Shown piece after piece: positions 16,304 through 24,120 of a stretch of 64,000 nt of DNA. The stretch spans positions 80,720-144,719 of the forward strand of contig CAWGMB010000008.1 in the NCBI GenBank assembly GCA_963823515.1, written 5' to 3'. The notes under the pieces were generated by a model. It was given only the letters and a program-made list of their open reading frames with translations. It was not told the DNA's origin and did not search any database. A program made the position numbers and the translations under genes. The stretch is from Miltoncostaea sp963823515 (GTDB taxonomy: Bacteria; Actinomycetota; Thermoleophilia; Miltoncostaeales; Miltoncostaeaceae). Each line of letters begins with the position of its first letter. Positions within the stretch are counted from its first letter, which is position 1.

Positions 16304-16788
16304 AGGGCCCTGCCCCCGCCGGCCAGCGGGACGCGGCCGAGCTCGCGGTGGATCGCGACGCCCTCGGCCTCCTCGCGGCCCTTCAGCCAGGTGTAGTCGC
16401 GCAGCTCGACGGCGCCGGCCGCTGCGAGCAGCCCCCCGAAGACGGCCCCGTAGGCGGGACCGAGCGAGACCGCGAGGGCCACCAGCACGAGGGCGATGGC
16501 CACCTTCACCATGGAGCGCCGCACAGTGGTCGTGCGATCCTCGACGAGGGCTCCCGCGGGGACCTCGAGCATCGGGGCGATCCGCATCCATCGCGAGCCG
16601 TACGCGCTGAAGGCGCCCATCGCGGCGAACGCGACGACGAAGGGGATGATCGCCCGCACCGGATCGAGGTCGCTGCCCGTCAGCGCCGCGACCAGGCATG
16701 CGAGCCCGAGGGCGAACTGCCCGAGGCCGGAGAACTTGAGCTCGGTGACGAGGCGAGCGACGGGCCGCGCGGGGGAGGTATCGGGCAC
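16264..16788 (-). CDS. Small membrane protein, four TM helices, unknown function
   Basis: 174-aa protein not assigned to a family. Hydrophobic segments: LGQFALGLACLVAALTG, IIPFVVAFAAMGAFSAYGS, MVKVAIALVLVALAVSLGPA and YGAVFGGLLAAAGAVEL, with a cytoplasmic-looking tail (RDYTWLKGREEAEGVAIHRE). GTG 16788 or GTG 16806 could be the start. The gene is divergent from ligD with only 20 nt between the starts, so their promoters overlap in a GGATACTGG segment. The 3' end overlaps the transglycosylase gene by 40 bases, tail to tail. Confidence 0.65.
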   Translation of the reverse strand: MPDTSPARPVARLVTELKFSGLGQFALGLACLVAALTGSDLDPVRAIIPFVVAFAAMGAFSAYGSRWMRIAPMLEVPAGALVEDRTTTVRRSMVKVAIALVLVALAVSLGPAYGAVFGGLLAAAGAVELRDYTWLKGREEAEGVAIHRELGRVPLAGGGRALYTRPMSASTLAT

Positions 16789-16808
16789 GGGCTGGGATAC
16801 TGGCACAC

Positions 16809-19166
16809 GTGGCCCCCCCGTCCGAGCCGACCCTGCGGGAATACCGGGAGCGCCGCGACTTCGGCGCCACGCCGGAGCCCGCCCCCGCACCGGCGGCGGC
16901 TGCCGCGGGGGACGCCCGCCGCTTCGTCGTGCAGCGCCACGACGCCCGCGCCCTGCACTTCGACCTTCGCCTCGAGGTGGACGGGGCACTGGCCTCCTGG
17001 GCCGTCCCCAAGGGCGTGCCGCTCCGGGAGGGCGCGAAGCGCCTGGCCGTGCGCACGGAGGACCATCCCCCGGAGTACCTCGACTTCGCGGCCCTGATAC
17101 CGCCGGGGCAGTACGGCGCCGGGCGCATGACGATCTGGGACCGGGGCACCTGGTCCGAGGAGCTGCGCACCGACGACGAGTGGAAGGTGATCCTGGAGGG
17201 GGGGATCCTGCGGGGCCACTACCACCTCATCCGTACGGGCGGCCGCGGGGGCAAGGACGAGTGGCTGATCTTCCGCTCGGCGAAGGGGCCGCCCGGGCCG
17301 CCCGATCCCGCCGCCCGCTTCCGCGACCTGCGCCCGATGCTCGCCTCCGTCGCCGAGGCCCCGTTCGACGACCCGGCCTGGGCCTTCGAGCTGAAGTGGG
17401 ACGGCTACCGGGCCCTCGCCCTCGTCACCTCCGAGGGCACACTTCTGCGCAGCCGCACGGGCAAGGACTTCACGGCCGCCTACCCGGCGCTCGGCGACCT
17501 GCGGCGGGTGCTGACCTGCCAGGAGGCGGTCCTCGACGGCGAGATCGTGGTGCTCGGTCCTGACGGGGCTCCGGACTTCGGGGCCCTCCAGGCGGGCCGG
17601 GGCCCGTTCACCCTCGTGGCCTTCGACCTCCTGCACGTCGACGGGGAGTGGATCGAGAACCTGCCCTGGTCGGAGCGCCGCGAGCGCCTCGCCCGCGTCC
17701 TCGCTCCCGAGGGGCCGCCGCTCGTGATGCTCAGCGACCACGTCGTGGGCACCGGGACGGACCTCTTCGCGCTGGCCCGCGAGCGCGATCTGGAGGGGGT
17801 GATCGCCAAGCGCATGGACGCGCCCTACCGGCCCGGCCGCGTCACGGCCGACTGGCTGAAGGTGAAGACCCGCCAGGAGGCGGTCGTGACGGTCGGGGGC
17901 TTCACCGAGGGATCGGGCTCCCGTCGGGGCACCGTCGGGGCGCTGCTGGTCGGTGAGCCCGACGGTGAGGGGGGGCTGACCTACCTGTCGCACGTCGGGT
18001 CGGGGCTTTCCGACGCCCGCGCCCGGGCGCTCTGGGACCGGCTGCGCGCGGCGGAGGAGCCCGAGTCGCCGTTCAGCAACGCGGTCCCCGCCGCCCCGGC
18101 CCGCCCGCGCTGGGTGCGGCCGGAGATCGAATGTGAGGTGCGCTACGCGGAGCGGACGGCCGACGGCCGGCTGCGCGCCCCCGTCTTCCACGACCTGGTC
18201 GGCGTCGAGGACGCGGCCCCCGACGTTCCGGGCGGCCCGTTCTCGGCGCAGTCGGGGAGCCGCACCGTGCAGGAGGGCCGGCGCTCGGTGACGCTCACCA
18301 ACCTCGACAAGCCCTACTGGCCGCGCGAGGGCATCACCAAGGGGAACCTGCTCGACCACTACCTGCGGATGGCGCCGGTGCTCGTGCCGCACCTTGCCGG
18401 GCGGCCGATGATCCTGAAGCGCTACCCGGACGGCATCGAGGGCGACTTCTTCTTCCAGCACACCGTCAACGACGCCCCCGAGTGGATGCGGCGGGTCGAG
18501 CTGTCGCGCGGGGGCAAGCCCGGCGAGAAGCTCAGCCGTTACGTCGTGGTGGACGACCCGATGTCGCTCCTGTGGCTGGTGAACCTCGGCTGCATCGAGC
18601 TCAACCCGTGGCAGAGCCTCGCCGACGCCCCCGACGAGCCGACCTTCGTGCTCTTCGACCTCGACCCGGCCGACGGCCTGCCCTTCGCCCGGGTGGTGGA
18701 GGCGGCGCGCCTGGTGGGGGACGCCCTCGAGAGGCTGGGGCTGCGCGGCTACCCGCGCACCTCGGGCGCCACGGGGATGCACATCCTCGTGGCGGTGCTC
18801 CCGGGGCTCACCTTCGACGCGGTCCGCCTCTTCGCCCGCGTCGTGTGCGAGGGCCTGGTGAGGGCCCGGCCGGACCTGGTGACCACGGTCACGCGGGTCG
18901 CCGACCGGGGCCCTCGCGTCTACCTCGACCACAACCAGAACGGGCGTGGGCGCAGCATCGCCAGCCCCTACTCCGTGCGGCCCCGGCCCGGCGCGCCCGT
19001 GGCGACGCCTCTGCGCTGGGACGAGGTGCGCGACGGGCTCGACCCGCGCGCCTTCACCATGGGCGCCGTGGCGCGCCGGGTCGAGAGCGAGGGCGACCTG
19101 TCGGCGGGCCTGCTGGAGCACCCGCAGAGCCTGGACGACGCGGTCGCCCGGCTGGGAGCCGGGTGA
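16809..19166 (+). CDS. ligD: Multifunctional DNA end-joining protein LigD (PE-LIG-POL)
   Basis: 785-aa protein for non-homologous end joining, with three enzymes in one chain. First, a 3'-phosphoesterase (about 20-165) with FVVQRHDARALHFDLRLE and PPGQYGAGRMTIWDRG. Second, an ATP-dependent ligase (about 175-470) with active-site Lys196 in ELKWDGYRAL, DGEIVVLG, GVIAKRMDAPYRPGR and WLKVKTRQEAVV. Third, a primase/polymerase (about 500-785) with MILKRYPDGIEGDFFFQ, LFDLDPADG (metal-binding DxD) and RTSGATGMHILV. The order PE-LIG-POL is the Pseudomonas-type order, not the POL-PE-LIG of mycobacteria. Start is GTG 16809, 7 nt after GATACT. No ku gene lies in the window. Confidence 0.93.
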   Translation: MAPPSEPTLREYRERRDFGATPEPAPAPAAAAAGDARRFVVQRHDARALHFDLRLEVDGALASWAVPKGVPLREGAKRLAVRTEDHPPEYLDFAALIPPGQYGAGRMTIWDRGTWSEELRTDDEWKVILEGGILRGHYHLIRTGGRGGKDEWLIFRSAKGPPGPPDPAARFRDLRPMLASVAEAPFDDPAWAFELKWDGYRALALVTSEGTLLRSRTGKDFTAAYPALGDLRRVLTCQEAVLDGEIVVLGPDGAPDFGALQAGRGPFTLVAFDLLHVDGEWIENLPWSERRERLARVLAPEGPPLVMLSDHVVGTGTDLFALARERDLEGVIAKRMDAPYRPGRVTADWLKVKTRQEAVVTVGGFTEGSGSRRGTVGALLVGEPDGEGGLTYLSHVGSGLSDARARALWDRLRAAEEPESPFSNAVPAAPARPRWVRPEIECEVRYAERTADGRLRAPVFHDLVGVEDAAPDVPGGPFSAQSGSRTVQEGRRSVTLTNLDKPYWPREGITKGNLLDHYLRMAPVLVPHLAGRPMILKRYPDGIEGDFFFQHTVNDAPEWMRRVELSRGGKPGEKLSRYVVVDDPMSLLWLVNLGCIELNPWQSLADAPDEPTFVLFDLDPADGLPFARVVEAARLVGDALERLGLRGYPRTSGATGMHILVAVLPGLTFDAVRLFARVVCEGLVRARPDLVTTVTRVADRGPRVYLDHNQNGRGRSIASPYSVRPRPGAPVATPLRWDEVRDGLDPRAFTMGAVARRVESEGDLSAGLLEHPQSLDDAVARLGAG

Positions 19167-19708
19167 CGCTCCGCCGCGCCGCCGCCGGCGCCCTGGCGAT
19201 CCTCGTCCTGGCGGGATGCTCAGCCGGTGGTCCGGCTCCGGCCCGGCCGCCCGCCCCGCCGGAGCCGCGCGGGACGGGTTACTTCGTGGGCACCGGACCC
19301 GACGGGGTGGGCGCCTCCCTCGACCTCTTCGCCGACGACCCCATCGTGCGGGAGATCGACGCCGCGCTGGCGGCCCGTGGCGGCCCGCGGGGCGATCGTC
19401 CCGCGGTCGGGGTGGCGTCGATCGTCAACGACGGCCGCTTCGGGATCCTGACGCCGCGGTTCATCGCCGACCTCTCGACCGGCGGCGCGCTGCCGCTGCG
19501 CAGCGCCGCCGACGCGCTCGCAGGGGCCGCCGGACCAGCGGCTCGCCGGGCGCGGGCCCGCCTGGGCGACGCCCCCCGGCGCGTGCCCGGCGGGGGGGCC
19601 GTGACGGCCTACGTAGTGCTGGAGGGCGCGGCCCCGGAGGCGGTCGGCTCGGTGCGGATGGTCCTGGCCCGAGGCGGGTCGGTCACGCTCACCGCACGTC
19701 GCCGGTAG
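19163..19708 (+). CDS. Lipoprotein of unknown function
   Basis: 181-aa lipoprotein. The signal peptide ends in the lipobox LVLAGC, so Cys becomes the lipidated first residue. A Pro-rich stretch follows, then a globular part with VGASLDLFADDPIVREIDAAL and VGVASIVNDGRFGILTPRFI, and a C-terminal strand TAYVVLEG ... GSVTLTARR. No family recognised. Start GTG overlaps the ligD stop (GTGA), so it is translationally coupled to ligD, although a link in function is not evident. Confidence 0.7.
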   Translation: MTLRRAAAGALAILVLAGCSAGGPAPARPPAPPEPRGTGYFVGTGPDGVGASLDLFADDPIVREIDAALAARGGPRGDRPAVGVASIVNDGRFGILTPRFIADLSTGGALPLRSAADALAGAAGPAARRARARLGDAPRRVPGGGAVTAYVVLEGAAPEAVGSVRMVLARGGSVTLTARRR

Positions 19709-19740
19709 GGGACGGGCGCCCGACGGCGAAAGGAGGGCGC

Positions 19741-20556
19741 GTGCCCCCCGACGTCCACGCACTCGCCGAGCGACTCAAGCGCGACTACGAGCGCTTCAGC
19801 CCCGCCCAGCAGTCGCTCGCCCGCTACCTGGCGGACCACCTCGCGGACGTCCCCCTGCTCTCGGCGCACGAGGTCGCGCGCGCCTCGCACTGCAGCCCGG
19901 CCACCGTGGTGCGGTTCGCCCAGGCTCTCGGCTACTCGGGCTATCCCGAGATGCAGCGCATCGTGCGGCGCGCCCAGCGGCCCGGCCTCCCCCCGCGGCC
20001 GGGCGACCGCCAGCTGGGCCTGCCCTTTTCCGCCGAGGGGCTCGACGCCGCCCTGGCCGCCGAGCGGCTGGCCCTCGACGACGCGGCAGAGCGCCTCACC
20101 ACCACGGGGCTCGGGGCGGTCGTGGCCGCCCTCGCCCCTCGGACGCCGCTGATCATCGCGGGGGAGGGCCACGCCCGCTCCATCGTCTCGCTGATCGAGG
20201 AGCGGCTCGCCCGGGCCGGTCGCCCGGTCGCCGCCGTGACCTCGCTCGACCCCTCGACCCGCGCCTGGCTCGACGCCCTCGGGCCCGGGGGTGGGGTCCT
20301 CGCGATCGCCATCGGCCGCGAGTCGCGCGTCGCCCAGGCCGCCGTCTCGGCGGCGCGCAGCGCAGGCGTGCCGGCGGCCGCCCTGGTCGACTCGAGCCTG
20401 AGCCCCCTGGCGCGCTCCCCGCTCGCCCGGGTGGTGCCCGCCGATTCGCGCGACGGCTCCCCGAGCCTCGTGGCGATGGTCGCCGTCGCCCAGGCGCTCG
20501 CCGGAGCCCTCGCGCCGATCCACGCCCGGGCCGACCTGGCGGCCGTCGGGGCGTAG
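19741..20556 (+). CDS. RpiR/MurR-family transcriptional regulator (HTH + SIS)
   Basis: 271-aa sugar-phosphate-responsive regulator. The N-terminal HTH_6 domain has FSPAQQSLARYLADHLADVP and EVARASHCSPATVVRFAQAL, ending GYSGYPEMQRIV, the typical RpiR signature. The C-terminal SIS domain (about 120-260) has LIIAGEGHARSIVSLIEERL and GGGVLAIAIGRESRVAQAAV; the usual GxGxS loop is altered to GEGHARS. GTG 19741 has AAAGGAGG at ideal distance. It may regulate amino sugar or cell-wall recycling genes, but no such gene is adjacent, so the target is open. Confidence 0.85.
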   Translation: MPPDVHALAERLKRDYERFSPAQQSLARYLADHLADVPLLSAHEVARASHCSPATVVRFAQALGYSGYPEMQRIVRRAQRPGLPPRPGDRQLGLPFSAEGLDAALAAERLALDDAAERLTTTGLGAVVAALAPRTPLIIAGEGHARSIVSLIEERLARAGRPVAAVTSLDPSTRAWLDALGPGGGVLAIAIGRESRVAQAAVSAARSAGVPAAALVDSSLSPLARSPLARVVPADSRDGSPSLVAMVAVAQALAGALAPIHARADLAAVGA

Positions 20557-20587
20557 CTCGCGCCCCGGGGCGCCGGGGGTGGTCCGC

Positions 20588-20593
20588 TAGACT
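20588..20593 (+). promoter_or_regulatory. -10 hexamer TAGACT of the pdxS operon
   Basis: TAGACT lies 34 nt before the pdxS GTG. The leader carries GAGGGGA (20617-20623), so this operon is conventionally led rather than leaderless. No riboswitch-like structure is visible in the short leader. Confidence 0.45.
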
Positions 20594-20627
20594 TTCGCCC
20601 TTCGGACCCGACCGACGAGGGGATCGC

Positions 20628-21524
20628 GTGGCACAGGAGAACGGGCGCACGGGCACGATGCGCGTCAAGAGCGGGCTCGCGCAGATGCTCAAGGGCGGCG
20701 TCATCATGGACGTCACCACGCCCGAGCAGGCGCGCATCGCCGAGGACGCCGGAGCCTGCGCCGTGATGGCCCTGGAGCGGATCCCGTCCGACATCCGCTC
20801 CGACGGCGGCGTCGCGCGGATGAGCGATCCCGAGATGATCGCGGGCATCCAGGAGGCGGTCTCGATCCCGGTGATGGCCAAGTGCCGCATCGGCCACTTC
20901 GTCGAGGCCCAGATCCTCCAGCAGCTGGATGTCGACTTCCTCGACGAGTCGGAGGTTCTGACGCCCGCCGACGAGGCGCACCACATCGACAAGCACGCCT
21001 TCACGATCCCGTTCGTCTGCGGCGCCACCGACCTCGGCGAGGCGCTGCGGCGCATCTCCGAGGGCGCGGCGATGATCCGCTCCAAGGGCGAGGCGGGCAC
21101 CGGCAACGTGGTCGAGGCCGTGCGGCACATGCGCGCGATCCGCGGCGGCATCGCGCGGCTGGCGAGCCTGCCGCCGGACGAGCTCCACGCCGCGGCCAAG
21201 GATCTGCGCGCCCCCTACGAGCTGGTCGCCCGGGTGGCCGCCGACGGGCGGCTGCCCGTCGTGCTGTTCTCGGCCGGTGGTATCGCGACGCCCGCCGATG
21301 CCGCCCTCATGCTCCAGCTCGGAGCCGAGGGCGTCTTCGTCGGCTCGGGCATCTACAAGAGCCAGGACCCGCCGGCCCGCGCCCGGGCGATCGTCGAGGC
21401 CGCCAGCCACTTCCGCGACCCCGAGGTCCTCGCCCGCGTCTCACGCGGCCTCAAGGACGCGATGCCGGGCATCGAGATCTCCTCGCTCGCGCCGGCCGAG
21501 ATGCTGCAGGGGCGCGGGTGGTAG
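20628..21524 (+). CDS. pdxS: Pyridoxal 5'-phosphate synthase subunit PdxS
   Basis: 298-aa TIM-barrel synthase that builds PLP from ribose 5-phosphate, glyceraldehyde 3-phosphate and ammonia delivered by PdxT. Diagnostic segments: KSGLAQMLKGGVIMDVTTPE, GACAVMALERIPSDIR, VMAKCRIGHFVEAQIL (catalytic Lys), MIRSKGEAGTGNVVEAVRHM (second Lys) and FSAGGIATPADAALMLQLGA. Length is full. Start is GTG 20628 with GAGGGG upstream. pdxT begins inside its last codons. Confidence 0.98.
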   Translation: MAQENGRTGTMRVKSGLAQMLKGGVIMDVTTPEQARIAEDAGACAVMALERIPSDIRSDGGVARMSDPEMIAGIQEAVSIPVMAKCRIGHFVEAQILQQLDVDFLDESEVLTPADEAHHIDKHAFTIPFVCGATDLGEALRRISEGAAMIRSKGEAGTGNVVEAVRHMRAIRGGIARLASLPPDELHAAAKDLRAPYELVARVAADGRLPVVLFSAGGIATPADAALMLQLGAEGVFVGSGIYKSQDPPARARAIVEAASHFRDPEVLARVSRGLKDAMPGIEISSLAPAEMLQGRGW

Positions 21525-22153
21525 GACGGGCCCTCGGGCGCCCGCGGGTCGGGGTCCTCTCGATCCAGGGCGCGTTTGCGGAGCACGCGGCGGTTCTGGA
21601 GCGGGTGGGCGCCGATCCCGTGGACGTGCGCGCCGCCTCCGACCTGGAGGGGATCGACGCGATCGTGCTGCCCGGCGGCGAGAGCACGACGCTGGGCCTC
21701 GTGGCCCAGGAGTCGGGGATGCTCGAGGCGCTGCGCGCGCGCCTGGAGACGGGCCTGCCGGCTCTCGGCACCTGCGCCGGGATGATCGTGCTGGCGCGCG
21801 GCGTCACCGAGGGGGCGCAGCCGCTGCTGGGCGGAATGGACATCGTCGTGCGCCGCAACGCCTTCGGCCGCCAGGCCCGCTCGTTCGAGACCTCCCTGGA
21901 GGTTCCGGGCATCGGCGAGAGCCCGGTCGAGGCCGTGTTCATCCGTGCCCCGTGGATCGAGGAGTCCGGACCCGGCGTCGAGATCCTGGCGCGGCACGCC
22001 GGCCACGGCGTGGCGGCGCGCCAGGGCGATCTGATGGTCACGGCCTTCCATCCGGAGCTGTCCGGAGAGCACCGGTTCCACGAGTGGCTCGTCGCGCGGG
22101 CGCGTTCCCTGCGCGGCGACGAGAGGAGGGAGCGTCATGTCGGGGCACAGTAA
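21518..22153 (+). CDS. pdxT: Pyridoxal 5'-phosphate synthase glutaminase subunit PdxT
   Basis: 211-aa class I glutamine amidotransferase that supplies ammonia to PdxS. RVGVLSIQGAFAEHAAVLE opens the domain; LPGGESTTLG is the Gly-rich loop, the nucleophile Cys is about residue 86 in LGTCAGMIVLA, and the His-Glu dyad is in FHPELSGEHRFHEW. The GTG start overlaps pdxS by 7 bases; the 3' end overlaps yebC by 17 bases, so the three genes are coupled. The extra C-terminal tail RERHVGAQ comes from that overlap. Confidence 0.96.
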   Translation: MVGRALGRPRVGVLSIQGAFAEHAAVLERVGADPVDVRAASDLEGIDAIVLPGGESTTLGLVAQESGMLEALRARLETGLPALGTCAGMIVLARGVTEGAQPLLGGMDIVVRRNAFGRQARSFETSLEVPGIGESPVEAVFIRAPWIEESGPGVEILARHAGHGVAARQGDLMVTAFHPELSGEHRFHEWLVARARSLRGDERRERHVGAQ

Positions 22154-22886
22154 GTGGGCGACCATCAAGCGCAAGAAGGGGGCGGCCGACGCGAAGCGCG
22201 GCCAGCTCTTCTCCAAGCTGTCGCGCGCGATCATCGTCGCCGCCAAGGAGGGTGGCGCCGATCCCGACGCCAACGCGTCCCTCGCGACCGCCATCCAGAA
22301 GGCCCGCGACAATTCGATGCCCAAGGACAACATCGAGCGGGCGATCCAGCGCGGCGCCGGAGGCGCCGAGGGCGACGCCTACGAGTCGATGCTCTACGAG
22401 GGCTACGGCGCCGGCGGGGTGGCGGTGATCTGCACGATCCTCACGGACAACCGCAACCGCACCGCCAGCGACCTGCGCTTCATCTTCACCAAGAACGGCG
22501 GATCGCTCGGCACGCCGGGCAGTGTCGCCTGGCAGTTCGACCGCAAGGGCGTGATCATCGTCGAGGGCGAGGACATCGACGAGGACGCCCTGATGGAGGC
22601 CGCCCTCTCCGGCGGCGCCGAGGACATCGCCGAGGACGGCGAGCAGCGGCAGATCACCACCGACCCCCACGACTTCATGGGGGTCCGCACGGCCCTCGAG
22701 GAGGCGGGCATCGCATACGTGTCGGCGGACCTGACCATGGTGCCCCAGAACACGGTCGAACCCTCCGAGAACGAGGCGCGCCAGATCCTGCGCATGATCG
22801 ACCAGCTCGAGGACAACGACGACGTGCAGGACGTCTACGCCAACTTCGACATCTCCGACGAGGTGCTGGAGGCCGTCGCCGGCTGA
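22137..22886 (+). CDS. yebC: YebC/PmpR/TACO1 family protein
   Basis: 249-aa cytoplasmic protein starting MSGHSKWATIKRKKGAADAK, the family hallmark, with SMPKDNIERAIQRGAG and LYEGYGAGGVAVICTILTDN. Family members act on transcription and, by recent work on TACO1/YebC, on translation of difficult sequences such as proline stretches. It is encoded between pdxT and ruvC, the common yebC-ruvCAB neighbourhood. The TGA stop forms the loop of a terminator-like hairpin. Confidence 0.96.
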   Translation: MSGHSKWATIKRKKGAADAKRGQLFSKLSRAIIVAAKEGGADPDANASLATAIQKARDNSMPKDNIERAIQRGAGGAEGDAYESMLYEGYGAGGVAVICTILTDNRNRTASDLRFIFTKNGGSLGTPGSVAWQFDRKGVIIVEGEDIDEDALMEAALSGGAEDIAEDGEQRQITTDPHDFMGVRTALEEAGIAYVSADLTMVPQNTVEPSENEARQILRMIDQLEDNDDVQDVYANFDISDEVLEAVAG

Positions 22887-22897
22887 GCCGGCGACGG
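22873..22897 (+). terminator. Hairpin with the yebC stop codon as its loop
   Basis: Perfect 11-bp arms (22873-22883 / 22887-22897) around a 3-nt loop that is the TGA stop codon of yebC. A second smaller GGGCCC inverted repeat follows. It may end part of the pdx-yebC transcript before ruvC. Confidence 0.5.
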
Positions 22898-23030
22898 GCC
22901 CGAGGGGCCCTCAGACACGCGCCGGGCGCGACGCGCCGTCCGCCGCGGCGGCTTGACTACGGCCATGTCCGCACCGCCCAGCGCAGGACCCTCCCCCCGC
23001 GGCGCGAACCAACTCAGCCGTGAGGGCGAC

Positions 23031-23519
23031 ATGGTGATCGGGATCGACCCGGGGCTCGCCTCGACCGGCTACGCGCTGATCGCGGGGCCGCCGTCGCGGC
23101 CGCGGGTGGTCGCGCTGGGAACGGTGAAGACCTCCCCGCGCACCGACCACTCCCTGCGGCTGCGTGCGCTCCACGACGCGATCGCGGACCTGCTGGCCGC
23201 CCACCCGGTGGGCTCGGCGGCGGTCGAGGCCTGGTTCGTGCACCCGGTGAGCCGCTCGGCGATGGGAATGGCCGAGGCCCGCGGCGCCATCCTGGTCGCC
23301 CTCGCCGGCGCGGGCGTGGACGTCGTCGAGTACTCGCCGAACACCATCAAGCAGTCGGTGACCGGGTCGGGCAGCGCCGACAAGCTCCAGGTGCGGACGA
23401 TGGTCGGGCGCCTGACCGGGGCGGTCCCGGGGACCGACCACGCCGCCGACGCACTGGCGGCCGCGATCTGCCACATGAGCTCCGCACCTCTGCGGGGGGC
23501 CATCCGCCGAGCGCGCTAG
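23031..23519 (+). CDS. ruvC: Holliday junction resolvase RuvC
   Basis: 162-aa endonuclease that cuts four-way junctions moved by RuvAB. RNase H-like fold: Asp6 in MVIGIDPGLASTGYAL, Glu66 in AAVEAWFVHP, and the last acidic cluster in GTDHAADALAAAICH; KQSVTGSGSADKLQVRTMV is the DNA-binding loop. ATG 23031 with GAGGG upstream gives the family N-terminus; an in-frame ATG at 22965 would add 22 unusual residues. The TAG stop doubles as the start of a -10 hexamer for ruvA. Confidence 0.95.
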   Translation: MVIGIDPGLASTGYALIAGPPSRPRVVALGTVKTSPRTDHSLRLRALHDAIADLLAAHPVGSAAVEAWFVHPVSRSAMGMAEARGAILVALAGAGVDVVEYSPNTIKQSVTGSGSADKLQVRTMVGRLTGAVPGTDHAADALAAAICHMSSAPLRGAIRRAR

Positions 23520-23522
23520 CGT
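23517..23522 (+). promoter_or_regulatory. -10 hexamer TAGCGT built on the ruvC stop
   Basis: TAGCGT contains the ruvC TAG stop and lies 7 nt before the ruvA GTG, so ruvAB may have a leaderless promoter besides readthrough. Confidence 0.4.
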
Positions 23523-23529
23523 TCAGGGC

Positions 23530-24120
23530 GTGATCCGCTCCATCAGGGGGCGCGTCCTGGCGCACGAGCCCGACGGCCCGGTGATCGAGGTCGGCGGCGT
23601 CGGACTGCTGGTGCGCGTCTCTTCGACGACCGCAGCCGGCCTACCCCCGGTGGGCGACGAGGCGAGCCTTTCGACCGTCCTGGTCGTGCGCGAGGAGTCG
23701 CTCGACCTCTACGGCTTCGGCACCCCGGGGGAGCGCACCCTCTTCGAGGCGTTCACCACGGTCAGCGGCGTCGGCCCCCGGCTCGCGCTGGCGATCTGCG
23801 CGGTGGGGGAGCCCGACGACCTGCGCCTGGCCATCGCCCGCGGGGACAGCGCCCGTCTGCAGTCCGCGAGCGGCGTGGGCAAGCGCACCGCCGAGCGGCT
23901 GGTGCTGGATCTGCGCGACCGCCTGGGCTCGCTGCCCGGGTTCGCCGGCCTCGAGGTCGTGGCCCCGTCGGCCGCGGATCAGCACCTGTCGGCCCGCGAT
24001 GGGCTCGTGGCGCTCGGCTTCACCTCCGAGGAGGCCGACGGGGCCCTGGCCGTCGCGCCCGCCGGCCTCGACGCGGAGGGCCTCGTGCGCCACGGCCTCG
24101 CGGCCCTGAGGCGCCGGTGA
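23530..24120 (+). CDS. ruvA: Holliday junction branch migration subunit RuvA
   Basis: 196-aa junction-binding tetramer subunit. Domain I begins MIRSIRGRVL (GTG start read as Met); domain II has the HhH motifs TTVSGVGPRLALAI and LQSASGVGKRTAERLVLDLR; domain III (about 148-196), which contacts RuvB, is present (DGLVALGFTSEEADGAL). The gene ends in GTGA, overlapping the ruvB start. Confidence 0.97.
   Translation: MIRSIRGRVLAHEPDGPVIEVGGVGLLVRVSSTTAAGLPPVGDEASLSTVLVVREESLDLYGFGTPGERTLFEAFTTVSGVGPRLALAICAVGEPDDLRLAIARGDSARLQSASGVGKRTAERLVLDLRDRLGSLPGFAGLEVVAPSAADQHLSARDGLVALGFTSEEADGALAVAPAGLDAEGLVRHGLAALRRR

Noticed and set aside
20594..20627. Riboswitch or attenuator in front of pdxS
   Set aside because: The leader is only about 30 nt and shows no stable structure.
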